Assembly: GCF_008806955.1 (NCBI RefSeq)
Contig: NZ_CP031727.1
Location: forward strand, 1,550,001-1,614,000
Reading direction: 5' to 3'
Source of the DNA: Cellvibrio sp. KY-YJ-3
GTDB lineage: Bacteria; Pseudomonadota; Gammaproteobacteria; Pseudomonadales; Cellvibrionaceae
DNA length: 64,000 nt
This document shows, piece after piece, positions 37,111 through 45,379 of the stretch. Positions within the stretch are counted from its first letter, which is position 1, and the number at the start of each line of letters is the position of its first letter. The notes under the pieces were generated by a model. It was not told the origin of the DNA and did not search any database. It saw only the letters and a program-made list of their open reading frames with translations. Both the position numbers and the translations under genes were made by a program.

Positions 37111-38384
37111 TGAAACAATTCGATATTTTTGATATTTCCCCCACTAAATCCGTAGCAATTATTGGCGGCGGCCCAGCGGGTTTAATGGCAGCGGAAGTGA
37201 TTGCGTCTGCGGGCCATGCGGTATCGGTTTACGATGCTATGCCATCGGTTGGGCGGAAATTTTTATTGGCGGGTGTGGGTGGAATGAATATCACCCATGC
37301 GGAACCGGCAGAGGATTTTCGCGCGCGCTATTCGGCCAGTGCCCAGTTCATCAATTCCCTCAAACAATTCGATGCAGATGCCTTGCGCCAGTGGGTGCAT
37401 GGTTTGGGTGTGGATACTTTTGTCGGCACTTCAGGCCGTGTTTTTCCAACCGATATGAAAGCCGCGCCTTTATTGCGCGCCTGGTTGCATCGCCTGCGGG
37501 AGTTGGGGGTAAAAATTTATCCGCGCCATCGCTGGTTGGGTTGGAGTGAGCAGGGCGAGTTAATTTTTTCCGCGCAGGAAAATGGCAATGCCATCACTAA
37601 AACGATTAATGCAGATGCGCTAGTGCTCGCCCTCGGCGGCGCCAGTTGGCAGCGTTTGGGTTCCAACGGTGCCTGGGTTCCTTTGCTGCGTGAACGCAGC
37701 GTGCAAGTGAATGAGTTGGTGCCGAGTAATTGCGGGTTTGATGTGATCTGGAGTGAGTTTCTCATCAACCAACATGCGGGTGCACCTTTACAAGGAGTGG
37801 GGCTGAGTTGTGTGGATGCGCAGGGCATGCCGCGCCAGATTTTGTCGGAAGCCATCATCAGCGCTTACGGTATTGAAGGCACGGGTATTTATGCGCTGTC
37901 AAAATATCTGCGTGAAAACTTGGCAGAGAATGGTTCTGCACTGTTGAATATCGATTTGTTGCCCGATTTGTCGCCAGAAAAAATTGTGCAAAAACTCAAT
38001 AAGCCGCGCGAGAAAAATTCCCTCAGTAATTTTTTGCGCAAACAATTTAATCTCTCACCTGTCAAACTGGCATTGCTGCGTGAACTGACCAGCAAACAGA
38101 CGTTTGAAAATCCCGCGCTGTTAGCGATGGCGATAAAAAAACTCTCCGTCACCTTAACCGCCACGCGCCCGATTGATGAGGCTATCAGCAGTGCCGGTGG
38201 TGTGGCTGCCAAAGAGTTGGATGCCTCCTACATGCTCAAAAAAATCCCCGGTGTATTTTGCGCCGGTGAAATGTTGGATTGGGATGCACCCACTGGCGGC
38301 TATTTGCTGACCGGCTGTTTTGCCAGCGGGCGCGCCGCCGGAAATGGTGTGGTGAGTTATTTACGTGCAGCCCATGTGCGCTAA
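37110..38384 (+). CDS. NAD(P)/FAD-dependent oxidoreductase, PP_4765-type flavoprotein
   Basis: The 424-residue protein has an N-terminal dinucleotide-binding motif (AIIGGGPAGLMAAEVIASAG) followed by YDAMPSVGRKFLLAGVGGMN, diagnostic of the HI0933/BaiN-like family and especially of its PP_4765 (TIGR03862) branch. The C-terminal FAD motif is FCAGEMLDWDAPTGGYLLTGC. No ATG is available upstream of the Rossmann motif; the only in-frame start is a TTG at 37110 lying in the T-tract of a terminator, without a visible ribosome binding site. The function is unknown; relatives may be flavin-dependent reductases. Confidence 0.88.
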   Translation: MKQFDIFDISPTKSVAIIGGGPAGLMAAEVIASAGHAVSVYDAMPSVGRKFLLAGVGGMNITHAEPAEDFRARYSASAQFINSLKQFDADALRQWVHGLGVDTFVGTSGRVFPTDMKAAPLLRAWLHRLRELGVKIYPRHRWLGWSEQGELIFSAQENGNAITKTINADALVLALGGASWQRLGSNGAWVPLLRERSVQVNELVPSNCGFDVIWSEFLINQHAGAPLQGVGLSCVDAQGMPRQILSEAIISAYGIEGTGIYALSKYLRENLAENGSALLNIDLLPDLSPEKIVQKLNKPREKNSLSNFLRKQFNLSPVKLALLRELTSKQTFENPALLAMAIKKLSVTLTATRPIDEAISSAGGVAAKELDASYMLKKIPGVFCAGEMLDWDAPTGGYLLTGCFASGRAAGNGVVSYLRAAHVR

Positions 38385-38418
38385 GCAGGGTACTAAGTAG
38401 GGTATTAAGTAGAGTGAT

Positions 38419-39738
38419 ATGAAAAAAATTCTGGTGCTTGGCTATGTGTGGCCAGAACCCAATTCCTCGGCGGCGGGTAGCCGCATGTTGGAGTTGGTGC
38501 AATTATTTTTGGCAATGCAGTGTGAAGTAACCTTTGCCTCAGCGGCGGCCTTATCCGAACACCGGTTTGATTTAAATTCGCTGGGTGTGGCGGAAAAAAC
38601 TATCGCACTGAATTGCAGCAGCTTTGATGAATTTGTGTGTGCGTTGCAACCGGACGCTGTGTTGTTTGATCGCTTTTTTACCGAGGAACAGTTTGGTTGG
38701 CGCGTGGAACAGCAGTGCCCGCAGGCGCTACGCATTCTGGATACGGAAGATTTTCACAGCCTGCGCCATGCGCGCCAGCAGTTGTTAAAATCGGCGCAAA
38801 AAGCACAGGGAAACGATGGCGTAGCAACAGAAAAAGAACGGCAATCAGTGCCACCTGTGAGCGCAACAGCAGCGGAGCTTTATACGCAAATGTGCAGCAG
38901 CGATATGGTGCAGCGCGAAGTCGCTGCAATTTTCCGCTGCGATTTATCCTTAATGATTTCTGAAGTAGAAATGGAATTGCTGCAACAGTTTTTTTCAGTT
39001 CCTGCACCGTTATTATTTTATTGCCCATTTTTATCGCAGCCTAAAATTGCCGATAAAACCCTGCCGGACTTTTCCGCGCGACAACATTTCATCACCATCG
39101 GCAATTTTCGCCACGAACCCAATTGGGATTCAGTGCTCTGGTTAAAGCATCAACTCTGGCCGCTAATTCGTGCTCAGTTTGCACAGGCAAATTTGGTTGC
39201 ACCGGAGCTGCATATTTACGGCGCCTACCCGCCACCAAAAGCGACGCAATTGCACAATGCCAAAGAAGGTTTTCATATCAAAGGCTGGGCGGCAGATGCC
39301 CAGGCGGTAATGCAAAACGCGCGTGTTTGTCTTGCACCTTTACGTTTTGGTGCGGGCATTAAAGGCAAACTGATGGATGCTATACATTGCGGCACTCCGA
39401 GTGTAACCACCCGTATTGGCTGTGAATCCATGAGCGGTGGTTTGGCGTGGTGCGGTGTGATTGCCGATAATGCAGAAGTATTTGCGCAAGCGGCGCTGGA
39501 TCTTTACCAGCAGCCCTCGCTTTGGCAAGAAAAACAGCAGCAGGGCTTTAATATTCTGCGCGACTATTTTTACCGCTGCGATTACGCCACTGAATTACAG
39601 CAGCGTTTACTTTCTCTGGAAGAAAACATCGCCGCTGAGCGGCAGCGCAATTTTATCGGCCAAATGCTGCGCCATCATCACCACAAAAGTACCCAATATA
39701 TGGCGCAGTGGATTGAGGCCAAAAACAGCGATCGATAA
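38419..39738 (+). CDS. Glycosyltransferase, GT4-type
   Basis: The 439-residue cytoplasmic protein has a GT-B fold. The C-terminal domain shows the classical GT4 pattern: FITIGNFRHEPNWDSVLWL, then IKGWAADAQAVMQNARVCLAPLRFGAGIKGK with LMDAIHCGTPSVTT, which binds the nucleotide sugar. The N-terminal acceptor domain contains an insertion of about 50 residues near 125-175. Just upstream lies a 12-bp direct repeat (38387-38410), but no good ribosome binding site is seen. Its sugar and acceptor are unknown; no polysaccharide cluster surrounds it. Confidence 0.88.
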   Translation: MKKILVLGYVWPEPNSSAAGSRMLELVQLFLAMQCEVTFASAAALSEHRFDLNSLGVAEKTIALNCSSFDEFVCALQPDAVLFDRFFTEEQFGWRVEQQCPQALRILDTEDFHSLRHARQQLLKSAQKAQGNDGVATEKERQSVPPVSATAAELYTQMCSSDMVQREVAAIFRCDLSLMISEVEMELLQQFFSVPAPLLFYCPFLSQPKIADKTLPDFSARQHFITIGNFRHEPNWDSVLWLKHQLWPLIRAQFAQANLVAPELHIYGAYPPPKATQLHNAKEGFHIKGWAADAQAVMQNARVCLAPLRFGAGIKGKLMDAIHCGTPSVTTRIGCESMSGGLAWCGVIADNAEVFAQAALDLYQQPSLWQEKQQQGFNILRDYFYRCDYATELQQRLLSLEENIAAERQRNFIGQMLRHHHHKSTQYMAQWIEAKNSDR

Positions 39739-39801
39739 GGCTGGTGTAGATGGTATACTATACTACTGAGTGGTATTGGCTGGCTTTTGGGGGGGAAGAT
39801 T

Positions 39802-40068
39802 ATGGCGATGGTTAAAAAAAGTATCACGGTAACGGATCAGCAGGATAGTTGGATCAAAGCCCAGATTGAGCTAGGGCATTATGGTAACGAGAGCGAAGTT
39901 GTCAGGGAGTTAATTCGGGAGCGGCAGTTGCGGGAGCAGGAGCTTCAGTTTGTGCGCGCCCAGTTGATCAAGGCGGAGCAGGGCGGCTTTAGCGCGCTAA
40001 GCCCGGACGCTTTATTACAGGAAATCAAACAAGGATTGGGGCGAGATGCGGTATCGAATAAGCCATGA
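39802..40068 (+). CDS. parD: ParD-type antitoxin (ribbon-helix-helix)
   Basis: The 88-residue protein starts with a ribbon-helix-helix DNA-binding domain (KKSITVTDQQDSWIKAQIELG then YGNESEVVRELIRER) and ends in a flexible toxin-neutralising tail. The ATG at 39802 is preceded by a GGGGGGGAAG tract; an earlier ATG at 39787 is within that tract and less likely. It overlaps the toxin gene by 23 nt, the usual arrangement of parDE operons. The antitoxin should repress its own promoter near 39750-39770. Confidence 0.9.
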   Translation: MAMVKKSITVTDQQDSWIKAQIELGHYGNESEVVRELIRERQLREQELQFVRAQLIKAEQGGFSALSPDALLQEIKQGLGRDAVSNKP

Positions 40069-40336
40069 AGCGAGCATGGATCTGGCAAGGATATATTGGC
40101 ATGGCGCTGCCAAGTTTGGTGAACAGCAAGCGGAGCGTTACTACCAATTACTGATCGAGCAATTTGAAAAAATCAGCAACGCGCCCTTGGCTTTTCAATC
40201 GGTAAACAATATACGCGAGGGCTATAGGCGCAGCGTTTGCGGTGCAGACAGTATTTATTACCGGATCAGTAACCAAGACGGTGCAGTGGAGATTATGCGA
40301 ATTTTGGGGCGACAGGATCTTTCAGAAAACCTTTAG
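40046..40336 (+). CDS. parE: ParE-type toxin (RelE/ParE superfamily)
   Basis: The 96-residue protein shows the ParE signature: an N-terminal MRYRISHEASMDLARIYWHG helix pair, YYQLLIEQFEKISNAPLAF, and the C-terminal strands around SIYYRISNQDGAVEIMRILG. ParE toxins poison DNA gyrase; RelE relatives cut mRNA. Both ATG overlap and the terminator behind it show a two-gene operon. Confidence 0.92.
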   Translation: MRYRISHEASMDLARIYWHGAAKFGEQQAERYYQLLIEQFEKISNAPLAFQSVNNIREGYRRSVCGADSIYYRISNQDGAVEIMRILGRQDLSENL

Positions 40337-40366
40337 CGAAATGCATCACCAGAATATTTTTACAGG

Positions 40367-40396
40367 AGCCCCGGCGAGGAATCGTCGGGGCTTTTT
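40367..40396 (+). terminator. Intrinsic terminator of parDE
   Basis: An 11-bp stem with one G-U pair (40367-40377 with 40382-40392) closes a GGAA tetraloop and is followed by TTTTG. Confidence 0.92.
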
Positions 40397-40416
40397 GTTG
40401 CGTGGTCGCTGAAAAC

Positions 40417-40887
40417 TTATTCCGCTGCCACCGCTTCTGCAATCGCTACATTGCTGACTTTATCGCCTGCAAAATGTACGGCCACTTGTTTATTGCTATT
40501 TGCAGCGGCATTTACGCCGAGTGCTGCAGCAACTTGCGCTGCTTGTGCAGCAGTGGCATTTACGGAACTTACGTTGTAAAACCATACTTCTGCGTCTGCT
40601 TCACCACTGGTGGTGACGGGAGCGCCCAGCGTAGCCTGAACTTTTGCTTTGGTCGCGTCATTGCCCAGTTTGGATTTCACTAAGGCCACGGCGGATTGCT
40701 CCGGCGTAGTGGAAACGTTGCTCGCTGCTGTGCTGGTATCTTCAACTTTGGCTTGGGTCTCTGCGACTTTTGCCTGCGCTTGATCCACAGATTCAGAGGC
40801 TTTTTTAAGCGAACCAAACAAATCTGCCGCTTGTGCCTGTGCCGTCAACAGACCGATTAAACCCATAACAACCAATGATTTTTTCAC
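40417..40887 (-). CDS. Secreted alanine-rich protein of unknown function
   Basis: The 156-residue product starts with GTG preceded by AGGGAG at 7-8 nt. It has a signal peptide ending QAQA, then a coiled-coil-like Ala/Lys/Glu segment (about 24-60), then a small domain (VKSKLGNDATKAKVQATLG and DAEVWFYNVSSVNATAAQ) that resembles a BamE/SmpA-like lipoprotein fold, with LGAPV in place of the usual GxP turn. No lipobox is present. The function is unknown; it is probably periplasmic. Confidence 0.75.
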   Translation of the reverse strand: MKKSLVVMGLIGLLTAQAQAADLFGSLKKASESVDQAQAKVAETQAKVEDTSTAASNVSTTPEQSAVALVKSKLGNDATKAKVQATLGAPVTTSGEADAEVWFYNVSSVNATAAQAAQVAAALGVNAAANSNKQVAVHFAGDKVSNVAIAEAVAAE

Positions 40888-41117
40888 AGTAAAACTCCCT
40901 AATTAGGCTGATAGTGAACCTGGAAATGTGTATTGAAGTGCCAAACTGCGCGGCCACCCTAATCAAGTTGTAAGTGAAGGTCAAATGAAAATTATTCTTT
41001 TTTTGTAGCTTATTGTGCGCGGCGTCCGAACGGTTTTGCGCGAATTTTATGTCCACTGCGCTTGAATAACTCACCTCCGCACCCCACCATTCAATAATCC
41101 TTGTCGCGGTCGCCGCT

Positions 41118-41531
41118 ATGCACACGCCTTCCTCTCATTATCAAGCTGTGTCTCCTGTCCCTGTCTGGAAGGCTGTTGCGTGGCGCAGTGTTTTGCTGGT
41201 TGGTTTGTTATGGCTGGCGGCGCTATACACGGGTACACAAACTACCCCCTGGGGTGCAGCTGAGCAAAATGGTATAGCGACGGCGATAGATGCACCGCTA
41301 CATGCCAATAGCGAGCATTCATTTTCGCTTAAACGATTTTTCTCCCGTACTAAAAATCAACCTAACACACTCGAATCCCCCGAGCCGCTCTGGCTACTGC
41401 TGGCGAGTGAATTTCGTTTGGCCCCAGTTCCCGACTTTGTCAGGCAATCCCTTCTTACTGAAATTGCACCCGCTATATCTTGGCTGCAATTACAGTCACT
41501 CAATGTTCCCCGCGCACCACCGCTCGTTTAA
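41118..41531 (+). CDS. Small membrane-anchored protein preceding SecDF
   Basis: I do not recognise this 137-residue protein. It has one hydrophobic segment (WRSVLLVGLLWLAALYTG, about 22-40) and an extracytoplasmic tail with basic and Pro-rich stretches. It ends 72 nt before the secDF gene in the same direction and may be cotranscribed. No strong ribosome binding site is visible, so the start is tentative. Confidence 0.55.
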   Translation: MHTPSSHYQAVSPVPVWKAVAWRSVLLVGLLWLAALYTGTQTTPWGAAEQNGIATAIDAPLHANSEHSFSLKRFFSRTKNQPNTLESPEPLWLLLASEFRLAPVPDFVRQSLLTEIAPAISWLQLQSLNVPRAPPLV

Positions 41532-41603
41532 TCACTCCGTTAAAAAACATTTTAATTATTTTTTTGCGTACACCTCCTGCGTACGCAATGTGGAGTATTA
41601 GCG

Positions 41604-43904
41604 ATGAAAACCCTTTTTTCACGGGCTGTTATTTATGGCCTGATTATTTTGTTTGGGCTGCTCAGTGCCCTGCCGAATGTATTACCCGAATCTGCATTAC
41701 AAAAGTTGCCCGATTGGTATGCGCAAAACCAATTAACGTTGGGGCTGGATTTGCGCGGCGGCTCGCATTTGTTGTTGGAAGTGGACACCAGTGAATTGGT
41801 GCGCGATAAAAACCCGGCGCTGCATGAGCAAATAGTGCGCGATGCGGTCGAGCAAAGTTTGGAGGTGGTGCGTCGCCGGTTGGATGAAACCGGCATGGTG
41901 GAGCCGATGATTACGCGGCAGGGTAGTGACAGCATTTTAGTGCAGCTGCCCGGCGTAAGTGACCCACAACATATTCGCGAATTGTTGGGCACCACCGCGC
42001 GCATGACATTCCATTGGGCCGCCAATGCACAATCGCCGCTGCACACCAAAATTATCTCGGTTAAGGGCGAAGCGGGTGAGCGCTATCAATTGGAGGAGCG
42101 CATCGCATTGGAAGGAAAGCACATCAGCGATGCGCGCTTGGCGTTTAATCCGGACACCGGCGAACCTGTCGTCAATTTTAAATTGGATAAAGACGGTGCA
42201 CGCCGTTTTGGCGATATGACCCAGCGCAATGTGGGGCGCTCGCTCGCGATTGTATTGGATGACACAGTGGTGACAGCGCCGGTTATTCGCAGTGCAATTA
42301 CCGGTGGTAGCGGCGAAATTAGCGGATCGTTTACCAGTGCATCAGCCAATGATTTGGCATTGTTGTTGCGCGCGGGTGCATTGCCCGCACCGCTCAAGGT
42401 AATTGAAGAGCGAACCGTGGGGCCGGATTTGGGAAGCGATGCAATCTCCATGGGCATCAGCACCGGTATTGTCGGCGCGCTGTTGGTGCTCGCGTTTATG
42501 GTAGGCATTTATGGCCGTTGGGGTTTTATTGCCTGTGTTGGTCTCGCGATTAATATTGGTTTGAGTTTTGGTGTGTTGAGCCTGCTCGGTGCGACGCTTA
42601 CGCTGCCGGGTATCGCCGGTTTTATTTTAAGTGTGGGCATGGCGGTGGATGCGAATATTTTAATTAATGAACGTATCCGTGAAGAAGCGCGGCGCGGCGA
42701 AAATGCGCTGCAGGCCTTGCGTGCCGGTTTTCAGCGCGCCTACAGCACCATTTTGGATTCCAATGTCACCTCGCTAATTGCTATTAGTTTATTGTTTTTA
42801 TTCGGCAGCGGCCCAGTGCGCGGGTTTGCGGTCACTATGGCGGTGGGTTTATTAATCTCCATGTTTACCGCGATTTCGTTTACGCGTTTAGTTATGGAAT
42901 GGCGCGTGAGCAAATTGGGTAAACAGCCGTTAATTATTTCCGGCATAAAATGGTTGGATAGTATCAGTGAAAAAACTATTCCGTTTTTACGCGCCCGTTT
43001 TTTTGGTTTGATGGCGTCTGCCGTTTTATCGTTGGCATCGGTGTTTTTATTTTTTAGCCCCGGCTTGCATTACGGCATCGATTTTAGTGGCGGAACTGTC
43101 ATAGAAGTGAGCGCGCCGGATACCAATGTGAGTGCGTTGCGCAATGGTTTGCAGCAAGGCGAATACGCGCAGATAGCCATTCAGGAATTTGGTAGCGATG
43201 GTCATTACCTGCTGCGCTTGCCCATGCAATCCGCAGAGGATGTGGCGAATGGCAGCAGCGTACAAGCGGTAAAAAGTGCCGTGACTGCCATAGCACCGGA
43301 TGCAGAATTTCCACGCGTAGAAATGGTTGGGCCACGCGTCAGTGGCGATTTTGGCGATGCGACTATCCTTGCGATTATTTTGGCAGGCCTGGGCATGTTG
43401 GGTTATTTATGGGTTCGTTTTGAATCGCATTTTGCGATGGCTGCTACTCTCACACTTGCACTCGATCTAACCAAAACCATCGGCTTTTTTGCGCTGGCAG
43501 GCGTGGAATTTAACCTCACCGCTGTCGCCGCACTGCTCGCGTTAATTGGTTATTCGGTGAATGACAAAGTCGTGGTGTTTGACCGCATCCGCGAAAACCT
43601 GCGCCTCACACCCGACAAACCTTTAGTGCAGCTGCTTAATGAAAGCATCACCTCAACACTCACGCGCACCACCTTTACCTCAGTCACAACTTTCCTGGCA
43701 TTACTGCCCATGGCAATTGCAGGCGGCAGCGCCGTATCCAGTTTTTCACTGCCCATGCTATTCGGCATAGTCATCGGCACCAGCTCATCCATTTTAATTG
43801 CTGCGCCGATTGTGTTGTTGCTGGGGGAACGGAGAATGCGCAAAGGAAAATCACAGCTTCATGTTGTCAACGAAGCGCAGCGGGAGATTGATTTGTTGCC
43901 GTAG
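41604..43904 (+). CDS. secDF: Fused, compact SecDF protein-export subunit
   Basis: SecDF uses the proton gradient to assist preprotein translocation after SecA. The 766-residue protein joins a SecD half (LTLGLDLRGGSHLLLEVD near 45; six membrane helices with VGMAVDANILINERIREE) to a SecF half (HYGIDFSGGTVIEV near 490; LIGYSVNDKVVVFDRIREN near 645). The SecD periplasmic P1 region is much shorter than in canonical gammaproteobacterial SecD (about 615 residues for SecD alone). Gammaproteobacteria usually encode separate SecD and SecF next to yajC and tgt, which are absent here. GGAG lies about 10 nt before the ATG. Confidence 0.92.
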   Translation: MKTLFSRAVIYGLIILFGLLSALPNVLPESALQKLPDWYAQNQLTLGLDLRGGSHLLLEVDTSELVRDKNPALHEQIVRDAVEQSLEVVRRRLDETGMVEPMITRQGSDSILVQLPGVSDPQHIRELLGTTARMTFHWAANAQSPLHTKIISVKGEAGERYQLEERIALEGKHISDARLAFNPDTGEPVVNFKLDKDGARRFGDMTQRNVGRSLAIVLDDTVVTAPVIRSAITGGSGEISGSFTSASANDLALLLRAGALPAPLKVIEERTVGPDLGSDAISMGISTGIVGALLVLAFMVGIYGRWGFIACVGLAINIGLSFGVLSLLGATLTLPGIAGFILSVGMAVDANILINERIREEARRGENALQALRAGFQRAYSTILDSNVTSLIAISLLFLFGSGPVRGFAVTMAVGLLISMFTAISFTRLVMEWRVSKLGKQPLIISGIKWLDSISEKTIPFLRARFFGLMASAVLSLASVFLFFSPGLHYGIDFSGGTVIEVSAPDTNVSALRNGLQQGEYAQIAIQEFGSDGHYLLRLPMQSAEDVANGSSVQAVKSAVTAIAPDAEFPRVEMVGPRVSGDFGDATILAIILAGLGMLGYLWVRFESHFAMAATLTLALDLTKTIGFFALAGVEFNLTAVAALLALIGYSVNDKVVVFDRIRENLRLTPDKPLVQLLNESITSTLTRTTFTSVTTFLALLPMAIAGGSAVSSFSLPMLFGIVIGTSSSILIAAPIVLLLGERRMRKGKSQLHVVNEAQREIDLLP

Positions 43905-43914
43905 GAGAGATTTT

Positions 43915-43942
43915 TACAGCTCTCACCAATTGGTGAGAGCTG
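43915..43942. other. Perfect 28-bp palindrome after secDF
   Basis: ACAGCTCTCACC (43915-43926), AATT, GGTGAGAGCTGT (43931-43942) form an uninterrupted palindrome. No T-run follows on either strand, so it is a poor intrinsic terminator; it may still stop transcription or bind a protein. Confidence 0.6.
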
Positions 43943-43987
43943 TGGTAGGTTGGGCAGCAATACCCAAAAAATTAAGTTATTAAATTC

Positions 43988-44096
43988 GTAGCCCGCATGG
44001 AGCCTAGCGAAATGCGGGAGCTTTAAAAATTATTTAATTGAATTCTTTCTCACTCTTTAAATAATCACGTATTTCTCCAGGCTCCATGCGGGCTAC
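43988..44096. repeat. Intergenic element with 18-bp perfect inverted ends
   Basis: GTAGCCCGCATGGAGCCT (43988-44005) is inverted at 44079-44096. The left arm is followed by AGCGAAATGCGGG, the form of a dispersed GTAGCCCGnATGGAGC-type repeat seen between genes in many gammaproteobacteria. The interior is AT-rich and non-coding, consistent with a pair of REP-like units or a MITE. Confidence 0.7.
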
Positions 44097-44141
44097 TTGC
44101 AAACCATCGCACGCGGTGCGCGAGTTGTAGTGGTTTATAGC

Positions 44142-44504
44142 TCATTGTGATTTTGGAGCCATTAGCTTTGCCGCATTCCAAGCTGCTGTAAATTGACGCG
44201 CTTCACGCATAACAGTAATTGAATCTTTGCGTTCTCCATAACCTATAACCTTGCCCTCGAGTGAAACTACAAAATACTCTCTTGTGTCACTACCGTCAGT
44301 ATCTAATAGCGATGACGCAAGACGATAATAAAGAATTTTTGAGTCATCCGGGCCGCTTTCAGCACTGATCGGTTTCCCAATAAGAGTGGTAACTTCGGAT
44401 ACAGTCATGCCTTTTTCAATCAAAGGAAAATTTCTATTGTAAGGAGCCGCACAGGACAAAATTAGGAGTGAAAAAATAACTATAATTCCAACTTTTGATT
44501 TCAT
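44142..44504 (-). CDS. Small BamE/SmpA-like lipoprotein
   Basis: The 120-residue product has a lipoprotein signal (lipobox ILSC, about C17) and a SmpA/OmlA-type domain: FPLIEKGMTVSEVTTLIGKP is the classical helix-turn of the family, followed by three strands ending EGKVIGYGERK. The true BamE is usually next to fur; this is a paralogue of unknown role. GGAGAG 5 nt before the ATG at 44504 fixes the start over the upstream ATG at 44525. Its codons are more AT-rich than those of its neighbours. Confidence 0.8.
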   Translation of the reverse strand: MKSKVGIIVIFSLLILSCAAPYNRNFPLIEKGMTVSEVTTLIGKPISAESGPDDSKILYYRLASSLLDTDGSDTREYFVVSLEGKVIGYGERKDSITVMREARQFTAAWNAAKLMAPKSQ

Positions 44505-44743
44505 AGGGTCTCTCCATTGATTCATTATTTAAATCTAGCTGCGTATTAAACGGCTAAAGCTGAGCTCATTAAAATTTCTCTTGAAGAATAGCATTACAGT
44601 AAAAAATAAGTATTTTTTTGTGCTGTTTTGTATGAGCTGAAAAAATGATAAGTGGGTTTTGAGACATTTAGAGTTGCTTGCTCAGAGCTGTCAATTACAC
44701 CGCATAACTGCCAGCCAACCATATCTTCAACAAACCTTAAAAT

Positions 44744-44771
44744 AAAAACGCCCGCAGTTGCGGGCGTTTTT
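44744..44771. terminator. Bidirectional terminator, end of the minus-strand glycosylation operon
   Basis: A 12-bp perfect stem (AAAAACGCCCGC with GCGGGCGTTTTT) closes an AGTT loop. On the minus strand it ends the PA14/PMT operon. About 240 nt between it and the lipoprotein start at 44504 hold no recognisable feature other than AT-rich sequence. Confidence 0.9.
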
Positions 44772-44795
44772 CATGGGGTAGCGTGTTGCGATAAA

Positions 44796-45377
44796 TTAAA
44801 ACTTCACGCTCTTGGAATCGTCACCGAACCAGTTGGGTTTTTCATCGCCGCGGGCGTATTGAACGGTGAAGCCGGAGTTGCCGAAGCCTTGGAAGTAGCT
44901 GATGGCGACTTGGTGTTGGCCTTCGCTTAAATGGGTCATACAAACTTGTACGCTGTAGGGGCGGTCTTTTAAGTGTTCGCAAATTAATTTGCCATCAATA
45001 CGCAAGGAAAAGCCGTCGTCGCTGCCCATTAAAAAGCGATAGGTGTCTGCTTGTTTAACGGTGATGGTGTGGTTTACATCCACAAAAAAGTCATCGGTAT
45101 AGGTGGCGACGTTGCCCAGCTTGGGGTGACGGAAACGGCTTTTTTCTTCCAGGTTTAAGCGGTCTACCATTACCTCGCGGGTGACTTCAATGTCGCGGGC
45201 TTGATAGATATTGCCAATGCTTACGCGGTTTTTACTGATAACCAGTTTCACCACCGGATCGACTGTTACCGGTGTGATACGCACCAGAATTAAAATGGTT
45301 GCCAGCGCGAGCAGCGCGGAAAAAATAGTGTTTTTGTGTAACAGCACGTTTTTGTTGAGAAGCGATTGAATGGCCAT
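44796..45377 (-). CDS. Membrane-anchored PA14-domain protein
   Basis: The 193-residue protein has one N-terminal membrane segment (TIFSALLALATILILVRI) and an extracytoplasmic PA14-like domain (about 75-190; FLMGSDDGFSLRIDGKLI and HQVAISYFQGFGNSGFTVQY are typical). PA14 domains bind carbohydrate. It begins 2 nt after the mannosyltransferase stop and is surely cotranscribed with it, so it may bind or present the glycan substrate or product. Confidence 0.85.
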   Translation of the reverse strand: MAIQSLLNKNVLLHKNTIFSALLALATILILVRITPVTVDPVVKLVISKNRVSIGNIYQARDIEVTREVMVDRLNLEEKSRFRHPKLGNVATYTDDFFVDVNHTITVKQADTYRFLMGSDDGFSLRIDGKLICEHLKDRPYSVQVCMTHLSEGQHQVAISYFQGFGNSGFTVQYARGDEKPNWFGDDSKSVKF

Positions 45378-45379
45378 AA

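Noticed and set aside
38387-38410. 12-bp direct repeat AGGGTACTAAGT/AGGGTATTAAGT before the glycosyltransferase
   Set aside because: Only two imperfect copies; too short to call a regulatory or mobile element.
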